Of a stretch of DNA of 64,000 nucleotides, positions 1 to 9,342 are shown one piece after another; position 1 is the stretch's first letter; each line of letters starts with the position of its first letter. This DNA is from Dehalococcoidia bacterium (GTDB lineage: Bacteria > Chloroflexota > Dehalococcoidia > Lucifugimonadales > UBA1123). The translations under genes were made by a program, and so were the position numbers. The notes beneath the pieces were generated by a model, which made no database searches, was not told the origin of the DNA, and saw nothing but the letters and a program-made list of their open reading frames with translations. The stretch is taken from the NCBI GenBank assembly GCA_009838465.1, contig VXRN01000024.1:1-64000 (forward strand). The letters run 5' to 3'.

Positions 1-16
1 GCTGGGATGGTTTTCA

Positions 17-44
17 CCCAGCGTTGCCCAGAGTTTTCCCAGCG
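17..44. repeat. Helically phased CCCAG repeats
   Basis: CCCAG begins at 17, 27 and 38, a spacing of 10 and 11 bp, and is extended to CCCAGCG in the first and third copies. An inverted CTGGG lies at 2-6. One copy per helical turn is the layout expected of a protein array on one DNA face. The array may continue to the left of the window. Confidence 0.45.
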
Positions 45-243
45 TTGAAGCTACGAAAGAGTTCTCTCGCCGTCTGTCGGCCTGCGCTATAAACAATGAT
101 TTATACTAATGTTCTGAATCTATGCTGTCATTGTAGCATAGAATGAAGTGTCAAACGAAACCGTGAAAGGCTTTGCAAAGGCCCCGCCTGCCAGCCCACG
201 GTCTTTTCATTGTCCAACATTCGTATATTCGAAGCAGCACAAT

Positions 244-279
244 CACCCTCACCCCAACCCTCTCCCTGAGGGAGAGGGG
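244..279. repeat. Dispersed hairpin repeat, family A copy 1
   Basis: A CACCCTCACCC lead is followed by the palindrome CTCTCCCTGAGGGAGAG. Close copies occur at 52325-52362, 54068-54091 and 55002-55032, all between genes. This is a REP-like element of the host genome. Confidence 0.8.
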
Positions 280-335
280 CTGTTGACCGGCCTATTTCCT
301 GAAAACGAAAAGATCCTGGCTGCAAGCGACCCGAC

Positions 336-366
336 TTGACCGCCCGAAGCCGTGTGTGGTTAAGAT
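336..366 (+). promoter_or_regulatory. Candidate sigma-70 promoter for the S9 peptidase gene
   Basis: TTGACC at 336-341 and TAAGAT at 361-366 are separated by 19 bp (18 bp if TTAAGA is used). The start codon is 33 bp downstream, after an AAGGGA ribosome site. Confidence 0.4.
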
Positions 367-398
367 AGCTTCAGTATCTTACGAAGGGACTCTTAGCC

Positions 399-2354
399 AT
401 GCCCTCCCCCATCACTCCCGAACTCGTGTATGAACTTGTGAGCGTTGCCTCGCCGTCGCTGTCCCCGGACGGCGGCAGGCTGGCTTTCGTCCGGTCCCAA
501 GTGGACAGGGAAAGCATGGAGACATGGTCGCAGATTATGGTCATGGACGTGGCGTCGGGCGAGAGCTCCCCGTTCACCGGCGGCAAGAGCGACTCCGGCC
601 CGAGATATTCACCCGACGGGCGCCATCTCGCGTTCGTCCGGCCTGACGACGCTGGCAAGTCCCAGATCTGGGTCATGCCCACTGGCGGAGGCGAGGCGCG
701 CAAACTGACCGACGTCGCTGGAGGCATTACCGACATGGCATGGTCTCCCGACTCCGGCGTGCTCGCATTCGTATCGGACATAGATCCGGACCGCGCGCCC
801 GACGACTACGATCCAAAGAAGGAGCCGCGTGTCAGCGTGGTCAGGCGGATCAGATACAGGGCGGACGGCCTCGGATGGAGGGGTGAGGCGTTCAGGCACA
901 TTTTCGTCGTTGACCGAGAGTCGGGCGAGACAAGGCAGCTTACCAATGGCGAGGGCGACGACAGCGCGCCCGCCTGGTCTCCCGACGGCTCGACGATTGC
1001 GTTCGTTTCGGACAGAAGGCCCGACCGCGAGACGGCGACCCACTCAGATGTTTACGTGACGCCGGCCTCCGGCGGAGGCATGGAACTGAGGTCTCAAGGT
1101 CTCTCCAGCGTCGCCGCGCTGTGCTGGTCGCCATCCGGCGACTCGATGGCGGTGGTGGGTTCGGACGACGACATAGTAGGCGCGGGCTGGCAGTCCTGGC
1201 TGTTCGTGATCGAACCTGGCCGCGCTCCACGCAAGCTGACCGACGACTCAATCAGTCCCGCAGGAGGGTACGCTCCACTTGTGCCCGCGCCCGATATGCG
1301 CTGGAGCTATGACGGTCGAATATCGTTCATAGCCGATGCCCGGGGTGAGTCGGCTATATACCAGGCCGACGCCGGTACGGGCGATCTGCGAAAGGTAACG
1401 GGCGGCGGCCTGATGTCGCAGGTCTCGTTCGATGCTGATATGAAAACCGCGGTCGCGCTCACTACTCCTCCAGACTCAGCGGGCGATCTGCACGCTGCGG
1501 ACATGACTTCTGGGGCAGTAACCCAACTGACTGACTTCAACCGGAAGTATTTCGAGCAGCGCCCTCCGGCGAAACTGGAGAAGGTCACGCACAGCAGGAA
1601 CGGCTTCGAGATCGAGTCCAGGGTATTGCTCCCGCCCGACTTCGATCCAGGCGCGAGTTACCCGCTCGTTCTGGACATTCACGGCGGGCCGCACGGGGTC
1701 TTTTCGGACAGCTTCAATCCACAGCAGCAGGTGTTGGCAACCGCCGGATACATAGTGCTGGCGGTCAATCCACGCGGTTCTTCCACGTATGGCACGGATT
1801 TCATGACCGCTGTGCTGGACGACTGGGGAGGCGAGGACTACCTGGACATCATGTCGGCGGTTGATTTCATATGCGAGCGCGACTACGTGGACGAGTCCAG
1901 GCTGGGTATCACCGGGTACAGCTACGGCGGATTCATGAGCTCCTGGATCATAGGCCACGACACGCGATTCAAGGCCGCCGTCGTTGGAGCTCCGTGCATC
2001 AACCTGTCCAGCATGTACGGCACGTCGGACATAGGCGTAAGGTTCGGAGAGGTACAGTGGGGCGGCAAGCGCTGGAACGCGCTGGACGCCTTCCTCGAAC
2101 ATTCCCCGCTGACCTACGCACCCAACGTCGAAACGCCGGCGCTTCTCATGCACGGCGAGGACGACCACCGCTGTCCGATAGAGCAGTCCGAGCAGTATTT
2201 CGTAACGCTCAAGCGACTGGGTAAGGAGGTCGAGCTCGTCCGGTTCCCGGGCAGTTCCCACGGCTTCGTCAGGACCGGTCATCCCAGGCTCAGGGAAGAG
2301 TATCTGTCGCGGCTGCTGGGCTGGATGGACAAGCATGTTCGAGGCGTCGGGTAG
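399..2354 (+). CDS. S9 family peptidase (acylaminoacyl-peptidase type)
   Basis: A 651-residue serine peptidase of the prolyl oligopeptidase clan, expected to release acylated or ordinary residues from short peptides in the cytoplasm. The first ~390 residues form a WD40/TolB-like propeller, with repeated WSPDG and FVSD motifs. The last ~250 residues are an alpha/beta hydrolase domain. The triad is visible: Ser508 in GYSYGG, Asp589 in HGEDDHRCP and His621 in GSSHGF. Length matches the family. There is no signal peptide. The gene stands alone; its left neighbour is intergenic and the next gene is convergent. Confidence 0.93.
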   Translation: MPSPITPELVYELVSVASPSLSPDGGRLAFVRSQVDRESMETWSQIMVMDVASGESSPFTGGKSDSGPRYSPDGRHLAFVRPDDAGKSQIWVMPTGGGEARKLTDVAGGITDMAWSPDSGVLAFVSDIDPDRAPDDYDPKKEPRVSVVRRIRYRADGLGWRGEAFRHIFVVDRESGETRQLTNGEGDDSAPAWSPDGSTIAFVSDRRPDRETATHSDVYVTPASGGGMELRSQGLSSVAALCWSPSGDSMAVVGSDDDIVGAGWQSWLFVIEPGRAPRKLTDDSISPAGGYAPLVPAPDMRWSYDGRISFIADARGESAIYQADAGTGDLRKVTGGGLMSQVSFDADMKTAVALTTPPDSAGDLHAADMTSGAVTQLTDFNRKYFEQRPPAKLEKVTHSRNGFEIESRVLLPPDFDPGASYPLVLDIHGGPHGVFSDSFNPQQQVLATAGYIVLAVNPRGSSTYGTDFMTAVLDDWGGEDYLDIMSAVDFICERDYVDESRLGITGYSYGGFMSSWIIGHDTRFKAAVVGAPCINLSSMYGTSDIGVRFGEVQWGGKRWNALDAFLEHSPLTYAPNVETPALLMHGEDDHRCPIEQSEQYFVTLKRLGKEVELVRFPGSSHGFVRTGHPRLREEYLSRLLGWMDKHVRGVG

Positions 2355-2443
2355 TTGAAGAACGTCCTAAGCAGCCAGCCTGAGTTGATGTTCATATCCT
2401 GACTTGAGTCTTCTTCACAACATTCAACACGATTGTTTCCGCT

Positions 2444-4591
2444 TTACGGCGTCAGGGTCTCGACCGAGGCGAGTGGGTCGTCGCTCTCCTGCTGCATGAA
2501 TCCGCCGATGAACAGGATACTCCCATCCGGCATGAGCGTCGCGGTATGCTCGGAGCGCGCATGGGCGAGGTCCGGTCCGGCCGTCCACGTATTGGTGGCC
2601 GGGTCGAATATCTCGGTAGTAGCGAGCGGAACGTGCATGGTTTCGCGCGGGTCGTTGCCGCCTGCCGCGAGTACCGTGCCGTCCGGCAGTAGAGTGAGGG
2701 TGTGGTTGGTCCTTGGCTCGGTCATCGGTGACGTGAGCGTCCACGTGCCGGGTTCGGGATCGAAGACCTCACTGCTGAGGGCGATCTGCGGGTCGCCGTA
2801 GTGGGACTGGGATGTTCCCGCGACGAGGATGCGACCGTCCGGCAGAGTTATTGTCCTGGGCCGCGCTCGTGGGACATTCATCTCCGCGGCGAGTTCCCAC
2901 GTATCCGCCTGTGGGTCGTATATCTCGACTCGCGCAGTTCCCGGGCCATTTATGAAATCGTCGAGGGTGCCGCCGATGGCGAGAACTCGACCGTCTTCAA
3001 GACCAACGTGCGCATGGCTGAAGGTGGCGACGTTCATGGGCGCGAAGGACTGCCAGGTATTGGTCTGTGGGTCGTATGCCTCGGCGACCGCGGTGGGCGC
3101 TTCGCTCAGCCCGAGTTCCACCGCCGTGTTGCCGCCGCCGGTTACGAGTATGCTGCCGTCGCCCATAAGTGTGGCGCTTGCGAATGTCCTGGGGGTCGGC
3201 ATGTCCGAAATCTTCGTCCACGACGTTCTTTCGTCATTCAGCGTAGCCATCGCTGCGCCGCCGCCTGTTCCCTCAAGCACCACCGCGGGCGCGGCGATGG
3301 AACCATCATCCAGTACGACGCCGCGGCTGAATATGAACAGGTTGAAGTCGAACGGGCCTGATGTGAGAAATGCGGCTGCTGCTTCCCAGATACGCTCGAC
3401 GAATGACCATGTCCCTTCCTCGGGGTCGTATATCTCCGAGAAAAACATAGGAAACCCCGGGTTGAAGCTGTCGCTGAGCGCCCCGGAGAATCCACCATAT
3501 ACGAGCACGCGCCCGTCATCAAGCAGGACAGCGTCATGGCTGAAGCGCTGGAACGATATGACCGGGCTTCGGTAGTCTATTATCTTGCCGTAGTCTGAGA
3601 AAGTCGCGGTAAGTTCGACCTGTGGGTTGCTCAGGGGCGGCGTGTTCTCGGGCTGGATGCTGAGCAGGGTCGGGTCGAATGGACCAGAGGCCGTCAGCTT
3701 TCTGAGCAGGCCGTCCTTCTCGGTGACCCAGTAGGTGACATCCATGACGCGCTCATTATCGGGATCGCCGGCGGAGATTCGGCCGGACATGACGAGCGCT
3801 TCGTCGCCGTTGAGGGTCTGAGGAGGCAACATCTGCATGTCGCTGCGGGATGCGAACGACTCGGTCTCGTAGTCTTCTCCGAACAGGAAGCCGGGATTGG
3901 TCAGCGCTGAGAGAGCGATCAACTCGCCGGTCTGGCTCCAGCTCTGCTTTTCGGCATCGAAGATGAGGTCGGTATCCAGGGGCAATGGGTCGTATCCGAG
4001 CACCATGTTCTGGTGGACCGATGCCGTCCTGAGGGCCGTTGTCTCCCGGGGCTCGCCTATCGTCAGGATGGCTGAGTTGTAGCCGATGAGCGATTCGCCG
4101 GCATAGCTGAGGGGGATCTGGACCCTGTCTCCACTAGCGGTCTGGCCTGATATATCGCCCTCGATGCTGAAAGCATAGGTCATCTGTATTTCTATGGCTC
4201 CCCTGGACGAATCGAGCAGGTGGAACACGTCCCTCTGTGCGGCCGTGATAGTGGGGAGTGGGATTGGAGCCGTTGTGGGTGTGACCTGTGGCGACGCCGG
4301 ACGCGGCCCCGGCGTGGTAGGTACGCGGGTGGTCTGCGGAATGGGAGTCGGGAATGGGATTGAGGCTGCGGATACCGGGCCTGATATGCGGTCGCCTTGC
4401 GGCGTAGGTGTGTCCTCAGGCTCTGCGGTCGGCGTGGGCGTTTCAACGATTTGACCGAGCCCCGGCATCTCGGTTGCCTCATCCGTCTTGATTGTGGGCG
4501 ATACTGGATCAGCGGGTTCCGATCCACAGGCGAGGAGGCAGGCCAATGATAGAGTCGCGATGGCGATTCGTATGCAAGATGTGCATTTCAT
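2444..4591 (-). CDS. Kelch-repeat lipoprotein
   Basis: A 715-residue exported protein. The N-terminus is a lipoprotein signal ending in LLAC with the modified cysteine probably Cys22. A Pro/Thr-rich linker covers about residues 28-110. The middle ~230 residues look like an LppX/LolA-type sheet domain but are not confidently assigned. About residues 340-715 contain six kelch-type blades with the recurring pattern L-DGR/S-ILV-GG, enough for one beta-propeller. The role is probably binding at the cell surface; the ligand is unknown. A TATAAT box on this strand lies at 4606-4611, 15 bp before the start. Confidence 0.85.
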   Translation of the reverse strand: MKCTSCIRIAIATLSLACLLACGSEPADPVSPTIKTDEATEMPGLGQIVETPTPTAEPEDTPTPQGDRISGPVSAASIPFPTPIPQTTRVPTTPGPRPASPQVTPTTAPIPLPTITAAQRDVFHLLDSSRGAIEIQMTYAFSIEGDISGQTASGDRVQIPLSYAGESLIGYNSAILTIGEPRETTALRTASVHQNMVLGYDPLPLDTDLIFDAEKQSWSQTGELIALSALTNPGFLFGEDYETESFASRSDMQMLPPQTLNGDEALVMSGRISAGDPDNERVMDVTYWVTEKDGLLRKLTASGPFDPTLLSIQPENTPPLSNPQVELTATFSDYGKIIDYRSPVISFQRFSHDAVLLDDGRVLVYGGFSGALSDSFNPGFPMFFSEIYDPEEGTWSFVERIWEAAAAFLTSGPFDFNLFIFSRGVVLDDGSIAAPAVVLEGTGGGAAMATLNDERTSWTKISDMPTPRTFASATLMGDGSILVTGGGNTAVELGLSEAPTAVAEAYDPQTNTWQSFAPMNVATFSHAHVGLEDGRVLAIGGTLDDFINGPGTARVEIYDPQADTWELAAEMNVPRARPRTITLPDGRILVAGTSQSHYGDPQIALSSEVFDPEPGTWTLTSPMTEPRTNHTLTLLPDGTVLAAGGNDPRETMHVPLATTEIFDPATNTWTAGPDLAHARSEHTATLMPDGSILFIGGFMQQESDDPLASVETLTP

Positions 4592-4681
4592 TGAAGACTC
4601 TCAGCATTATAGTTGATTCGGTCCCGTTAGAATCTTACTTCGACTACCTACTACATACATTCATCGTCTATGACCAACTGC

Positions 4682-5848
4682 CTAGAACCCTGGCATCCCC
4701 GGCTCCCGGCCCAGCAGCAGTGCTCCGCCGTCGGCCAGGGTCGAAGGACGCATGGCGACGTGCGCGGCTACGGTATGGACGTCTCGGAAGAATCGCTCTA
4801 CCGGGGACGATGTGTATATTGAGTCGGTTCCCCCGGCTCGGTAAGCAAGATCCGCCGCGGCGACCGAGGCGGTGGCCGCGTTGGTGCAGGCTAATCGAAA
4901 TCGAGCTCGCAACTCGGAGGGCAGTGGCTCGCCGGTGATGACTCTATCCCAAACCTGGGACAGAATGTAGTGCAGGTAGGCGCGGGCGCTTCCCACAAGG
5001 GCTTCGGCGGCGCCCAAGTCGGCCTGCTTGTCGAATATGGATGACGCCGACCGACTGCTGGGCAATTCCAGCTTCTCACCAAAGATTTCGATCAGGCTGT
5101 CTATCGCTCCCCTGCCCGCTCCCAGGGCGACAGACGCCATCGAGCCGATTACAACCGCGCTGTATGCGTAGTATAGGCTTGACCGAAGGCTCGGCGCACG
5201 CAGCGGGTGGGGAGTTACCAGTCGGTCAGGGACAAAGACATCGTCCATGGTGTAGTCGTGGCTGCCTGTGCCCCGCAGTCCCGTCGAATGCCAGGTGTCC
5301 AGTATGCGACATTCGCCAATTGGTGTGTAGAAGACCCGCCAGGCGGGAACGCCATCCTCGGTGATCGGTCCATGCTCGTCGTGGAGCCAGCCTCCGCTGG
5401 CCGCCCAGTGAGCATGATGGCAACCGCTTCCGAGAGGCCACTGCCCGGACACCCGCCAACCACCTTCGGCCTTTACTGCCCGCCCATGAGGGACCAGGTT
5501 GCCGGTCACGTTCACCGACGCGCCCGGAGCAAAGACTTCCCTGACCGCCTCGTCCGGCAGAGTCCGGGCAGCCCAGAAGTTCGTGGATGCGATTATCATC
5601 ACAACCCAACCCACTGAAGGGCTGACACTGGACAGTGTTTCCACCACCTGGGCCGCCGTAAGAGGATCGGCCTCCAGGCCGCCCAGCTCCCGGTCCAGCG
5701 TCATGCGGAAGAACCCGGCATCGGTCAGTTTGCCTACCAACCGATCCGGCAATCGGCGCGCATCGTCAATTTCATCGGCCATACCCCGGATACCGGGAAG
5801 CAGGGAGAGCGCCGAAGCGATAAGAGCCTCTCGCTGGCTGTCATTCAT
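4682..5848 (-). CDS. Acyl-CoA dehydrogenase-fold flavin monooxygenase (HsaA/DszC-like)
   Basis: A 388-residue protein of the acyl-CoA dehydrogenase fold. The segment WPLGSGCHHAHW and the later TWHSTGLRGTGSHDY are typical of two-component flavin-dependent monooxygenases (HsaA, DszC and relatives) rather than true acyl-CoA dehydrogenases. Such enzymes use reduced flavin from a separate reductase to hydroxylate aromatic or sulfur compounds. The start overlaps the stop of the upstream hydrolase gene by 4 bp (ATGA), so the two are translationally coupled. The substrate cannot be read from sequence, and no reductase gene is adjacent. Confidence 0.8.
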   Translation of the reverse strand: MNDSQREALIASALSLLPGIRGMADEIDDARRLPDRLVGKLTDAGFFRMTLDRELGGLEADPLTAAQVVETLSSVSPSVGWVVMIIASTNFWAARTLPDEAVREVFAPGASVNVTGNLVPHGRAVKAEGGWRVSGQWPLGSGCHHAHWAASGGWLHDEHGPITEDGVPAWRVFYTPIGECRILDTWHSTGLRGTGSHDYTMDDVFVPDRLVTPHPLRAPSLRSSLYYAYSAVVIGSMASVALGAGRGAIDSLIEIFGEKLELPSSRSASSIFDKQADLGAAEALVGSARAYLHYILSQVWDRVITGEPLPSELRARFRLACTNAATASVAAADLAYRAGGTDSIYTSSPVERFFRDVHTVAAHVAMRPSTLADGGALLLGREPGMPGF

Positions 5849-6708
5849 CTATCGAAGAATTCCCGGATGATTCCGACCGTCGCGTCCATGTCTTCGTTGT
5901 GCAGTCCGTGGCCGACTCCCGGCACCTCTGCGAATGAGCCGTTACAGTTCGGGATCGTTGCAACCATCTTGCGCGCCTGGGGTTCGTCGAGCACAGAGCT
6001 GATTTCCCCTCTCAGAACCAAGGTCCGGCAGCTAATCTTCCTGACGCAGTCCCACAGGAACGGTCCCTCCTTGAGAGCTGTCCGGCCCAGAAGCCACCTG
6101 ATCTCGGGGTCGGTCTTCGGCACGAGAATCCCGTCCCAGTTGGTGCGGTATGTGTGCCTCACGGTGGCCCATATCTCGTCGTCGCCTGCCTCCGGGTCAT
6201 CCTCCCGGTGCCAGTCGAAGGCCATCCGGTCGCTGAAGAAGCCCCTGGGCCTCTCGCGATTCCCACTCTGCATACGGGACGCCGCCGTTTGCCTGCCCGA
6301 CGGGGACGGGTCGGGCATCGGCCCATAGTCTCCCAGCGTCAGATTGGACACGAGATGGCCGAAGTAGGCTCCCAGGGGCATTCCGATTCTGGAACCTTGG
6401 GAGTGGCCGTAGTAGTCGAACGGATAGAGCCCGGTGGCCAGCGCGAACTGGCCGACGTCGGACGCGAACGACTGTGCCGAATAGCCTTCTGTGCTCCAGT
6501 CACTGTCTCCGCAGCCCCTCGCGTCGAGCGCGACCACGTGCCATTTGTCCGTCATGCGCGGCGCCAGATCATCGAACTGGTGAGCGTGACCGCCAATGCC
6601 GTGCATGAGGATCAGGGGCTTCTTTGTCCTGTCTCCTCCCCAGTCCAGGTAATGCAGCGACAGCCCGTTTACCGAAACCCACTTGTCTTCAGGATACACA
6701 CCCGACAT
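5845..6708 (-). CDS. Alpha/beta hydrolase
   Basis: A 287-residue alpha/beta hydrolase. The oxyanion motif HGIGG is near residue 37, the nucleophile elbow is GHSQGS, and the catalytic His is in GVGHGLH near the C-terminus. A GGAG ribosome site precedes the ATG. It is the first gene of a two-gene operon with the flavin monooxygenase-like protein. A monooxygenase plus C-C or ester hydrolase pair is the arrangement seen in aromatic and steroid ring cleavage (HsaA/HsaD), but the actual substrate is unknown. Confidence 0.82.
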   Translation of the reverse strand: MSGVYPEDKWVSVNGLSLHYLDWGGDRTKKPLILMHGIGGHAHQFDDLAPRMTDKWHVVALDARGCGDSDWSTEGYSAQSFASDVGQFALATGLYPFDYYGHSQGSRIGMPLGAYFGHLVSNLTLGDYGPMPDPSPSGRQTAASRMQSGNRERPRGFFSDRMAFDWHREDDPEAGDDEIWATVRHTYRTNWDGILVPKTDPEIRWLLGRTALKEGPFLWDCVRKISCRTLVLRGEISSVLDEPQARKMVATIPNCNGSFAEVPGVGHGLHNEDMDATVGIIREFFDR

Positions 6709-6737
6709 CTGTTACTCCTCTCAGTGTTCTACGGACC

Positions 6738-6868
6738 CAGGGTTTCGGTTATTTCCCGATACCACTTCTGTCGTTCGCCCTGAGCTTGTCGAAGGGCCGC
6801 CCGTTCATGGTTCGACAAGCTCACCACGAACGTACTTGGTTTAATTGGTTGATAACCGAAGGACCCTG
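6738..6868. mobile_element. MITE-like element, copy 1
   Basis: A 131-bp element with imperfect inverted ends: CAGGGTTTCGGTTAT on the left and ATAACCGAAGGACCCTG on the right. It is flanked by TCTACGGACC (6728-6737) and TCTATGGACC (6869-6878), a 10-bp target duplication with one mismatch. The interior matches the copy at 41960-42092 almost throughout. It encodes no protein. It lies between the hydrolase start and the convergent side of alkA. Confidence 0.75.
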
Positions 6869-6869
6869 T

Positions 6870-7820
6870 CTATGGACCGACCACCTGACCGGACCCGCTG
6901 CCCTGTATCAAACCGTGTCGCGCCGCAGCAAACATGTACGTCACCAAGTAGCTCCTGTACGGACGCCACCGAGCCGAGAGAGCAACGGCCTCGTCCGGGG
7001 TCAGACGCTCGCCCCCATTGTATAGAACCCCGAGCGACCTCTGTACTGCCAGATCGCCTTCCGGGAAACCGTCAGGACGGTCGAACGCGCGAATGAGCAG
7101 CCAGTGAGCCGTCCACGGGCCTACGCCCCTTAACTTGACGAGTTCCTCCACTATGGACTCGTCCGGCAGGTCGGCCAGCGCGTCCAGGTCCAGGACGCCT
7201 GAAGCCACGCTCCCGGCAATGTCGCTTATGTACTCAGCCTTTCGAGCGCTGAGTTTCATGCCTCTCAGTTCGTCTATCCCGACCTCCGCTATCGCATAGG
7301 GAGACGGGAACGTCCTGTATTCTACGCCTTTAACGGAGACCACTTCCCCCAGTGTATCGACCAACAGGTCCCGAAGCACACGAGCAACCTCGTTGCTGAT
7401 CTGCTGACCGAGAATCGAAAGCACGAGTCCCTCGAACGGGGACGCCGACTGCGCGATGCCGAGCCCTCGGAACCGACCTGTGAACTCAGCCATAGGGTCG
7501 TCGTCCTTGATGGAGTTGTAGAATTCAATGCGGCTGCCCTGCGCGCCGACCAGCCTCACCGCCAGCCCAACGGCTTTCGACTCCTCCTCGGAGTTCAGCC
7601 GGTCTCCCACCAGGCGCGCCTCGATGCGCGGCCTCTCAACCCCTCCTACCGAACGGACGCTCAGGGCGACCGTCTTGCCGCCGATATCCAAGGCCCTGGA
7701 GAACACCCCGTCCGCCAGAATGTCGGCGGCATATCTGCCGCGTCCGTACACCGCGAAACCGGCCGACGCATCGAAGTCATACGGCGGCTCCGGTTCGAAC
7801 ACATGAGCAGCAGTGAACAT
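6870..7820 (-). CDS. alkA: DNA-3-methyladenine glycosylase II
   Basis: A 316-residue base-excision repair glycosylase that removes alkylated purines. The helix-hairpin-helix is visible at KLRGVGPWTAHWLL, followed by the catalytic Asp in FPEGDLAVQ. The N-terminal ~110 residues form the AlkA beta domain. There is no Ada or methyltransferase domain fused. The gene ends directly against copy 1 of the MITE-like element: the stop lies in its right-hand target duplication, so the insertion may have replaced the original 3' end. Confidence 0.88.
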   Translation of the reverse strand: MFTAAHVFEPEPPYDFDASAGFAVYGRGRYAADILADGVFSRALDIGGKTVALSVRSVGGVERPRIEARLVGDRLNSEEESKAVGLAVRLVGAQGSRIEFYNSIKDDDPMAEFTGRFRGLGIAQSASPFEGLVLSILGQQISNEVARVLRDLLVDTLGEVVSVKGVEYRTFPSPYAIAEVGIDELRGMKLSARKAEYISDIAGSVASGVLDLDALADLPDESIVEELVKLRGVGPWTAHWLLIRAFDRPDGFPEGDLAVQRSLGVLYNGGERLTPDEAVALSARWRPYRSYLVTYMFAAARHGLIQGSGSGQVVGP

Positions 7821-7912
7821 CTACATCTCCAAATCGCTAGGCGAGCGAGCCTCCTACGAAAGGCCGCTAATACCAGTTCAACGTATTTCTGATGGACGGC
7901 AACACACCCCCA

Positions 7913-7943
7913 CCCCTGGATTCCCGCTTTCGCGGGAACGACG
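7913..7943. repeat. Dispersed hairpin repeat, family C copy 1
   Basis: CCCCTGGATTCCCGC, then TTTC, then GCGGGAACGACG: a short hairpin with GGATTCCCGC/GCGGGAA arms. Relatives occur at 46848-46906, 51472-51503, 54006-54056 and 59389-59412. Confidence 0.75.
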
Positions 7944-7960
7944 ATAAATGTCAACACGGC

Positions 7961-9151
7961 CTAGTCGAAGAAGTCCCTGTCTTCATCGGACAGACGCCTC
8001 TTTGTTGCCTCCACGTTGAACTTCACGCCCAGCCCGGGCGTGTCCCAGACCTTGATGAAGCCGTCCTCCACTATCGGGTCAGGAAGCCCTTCGATGAGGT
8101 CGTACCACCAGTCGGGCCTTCCGACCGGGTACTCCAATGCGATGTAGTTCCGGGGCAAGGTCGCCGCAAGATGCACGTGGGCGGCCAGCCCGATGAGCCC
8201 GTCGGCAATGCCGTGCGGGGCCACCAGGATTCCATGCAGGTCCGCGTGTTCGGCGATCCACTTCAACTCGGCTATTCCGCCGACGTCCAGAGGGTCGGGC
8301 CCTATCACGTTCACCGCCTTCTTCTCGATCAGGTCCTTGAAGTTCTGCCTCAGGTATATCTGCTCGCCCGTGTGTATCGGGGTCGAAGTGGCGCGGGTCA
8401 CCTCGCGGTACAGGTCCGGCAGAACGTAGGGCGTATAGTCCCCCGTGATCATATCCTCCAGCCACATCACGTTAAGCGGCTCCACCGCCTTTGCGAGGCG
8501 CAGGGCGTCCGACACCGTGAGCCCGGGTCCGCAGTCCAGCGCGAGACCAATCTCGTCTCCGAGCGCTTCCTTCATCGCCTCGATGCAAGCGACCGTGTGC
8601 TTCAGGCCACGCTCAGTCAGCGGCCCGCCGAACGCCGGCCTTACCCCCTGGGGCCGTTCGCCGTAGAAGTAGTCCGGGACGTTCTCCGGCGTTTGAGAGT
8701 GGAAAGCGATTCCCTGCTTGATGATTGTGAAGCCCTCCTTGAGCTCCTTCATTCTGGCCATGTCTTCGGCGTAGTGCTCGGGCGAGTTCCCGTCCATCGG
8801 GACCCTGACGCCGCCGTTATACACCCTGACCTTGTCCCTCACCTTGCCGCCCAGCAGCTTGTACACCGGGAGTCCCGCCGCCTTCCCGGCGATGTCCCAC
8901 AGGGCGACCTCGATTGCGCTTACGGCGGCGCCCCAGGGCTTGAAGCTCCCCATCCTGCGGATACGGTCAACGACTCGCTCCACGTCCGTGGGGTCCTGCC
9001 CCAGTATCATGTCGCGGTAGAACAGCACGTGAGGCTTCAGGTAGGGCTTCGTCCACTCGGCCTGCCCAAGACCGTCTATCCCGCTGTCGGTCTTGATGCG
9101 AACGATAGGGTTGTCGCCGATGACGGCGCACTTCAGGTCGGTAATCTTCAT
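7961..9151 (-). CDS. Enolase-superfamily dehydratase (mandelate racemase/muconate lactonizing type)
   Basis: A 396-residue enzyme of the MR/MLE group, probably a sugar-acid dehydratase. The capping domain covers residues 1-120 and the barrel the rest. Metal ligands are Asp206 (LALDCG), Glu232 (WLEDMI) and Glu263 (TGEQIY); His313 in APHG is the probable general base, as in galactonate dehydratase-like members. GGAGGAG precedes the start. It is one of three distinct members in this window. The nearby aldehyde dehydrogenase, which diverges from it, could act in the same sugar-acid or aldehyde route; this is inference only. Confidence 0.87.
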   Translation of the reverse strand: MKITDLKCAVIGDNPIVRIKTDSGIDGLGQAEWTKPYLKPHVLFYRDMILGQDPTDVERVVDRIRRMGSFKPWGAAVSAIEVALWDIAGKAAGLPVYKLLGGKVRDKVRVYNGGVRVPMDGNSPEHYAEDMARMKELKEGFTIIKQGIAFHSQTPENVPDYFYGERPQGVRPAFGGPLTERGLKHTVACIEAMKEALGDEIGLALDCGPGLTVSDALRLAKAVEPLNVMWLEDMITGDYTPYVLPDLYREVTRATSTPIHTGEQIYLRQNFKDLIEKKAVNVIGPDPLDVGGIAELKWIAEHADLHGILVAPHGIADGLIGLAAHVHLAATLPRNYIALEYPVGRPDWWYDLIEGLPDPIVEDGFIKVWDTPGLGVKFNVEATKRRLSDEDRDFFD

Positions 9152-9342
9152 TCGTTCTCTCCTCCGGCGTTCATCGGACCACTCATCCCGCGCCTCCGTA
9201 ACATTACCACAATCCCGCCGCGTCCAACTGTCTCACAACGCCGCTTCTTGCCACACGGACCCTATTGGATGATAATGGCTCTACACGCGCGGCATTTCAG
9301 ACCCGCGCTCAATCCTGAAACGAATTTATGGAGAAACACCCA

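Larger units (their letters stand above)
1..398. other. Intergenic region with phased repeats, palindromes and one hairpin repeat
   Basis: No convincing gene is seen. The stretch holds a phased CCCAG array at 17-44, an inverted repeat TATAAA/TTTATA at 88-105, an 8-bp inverted repeat TCTATGCT/AGCATAGA at 119-142, a dispersed hairpin repeat at 244-279, and a promoter-like pair at 336-366 just before the S9 peptidase gene. Confidence 0.6.
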
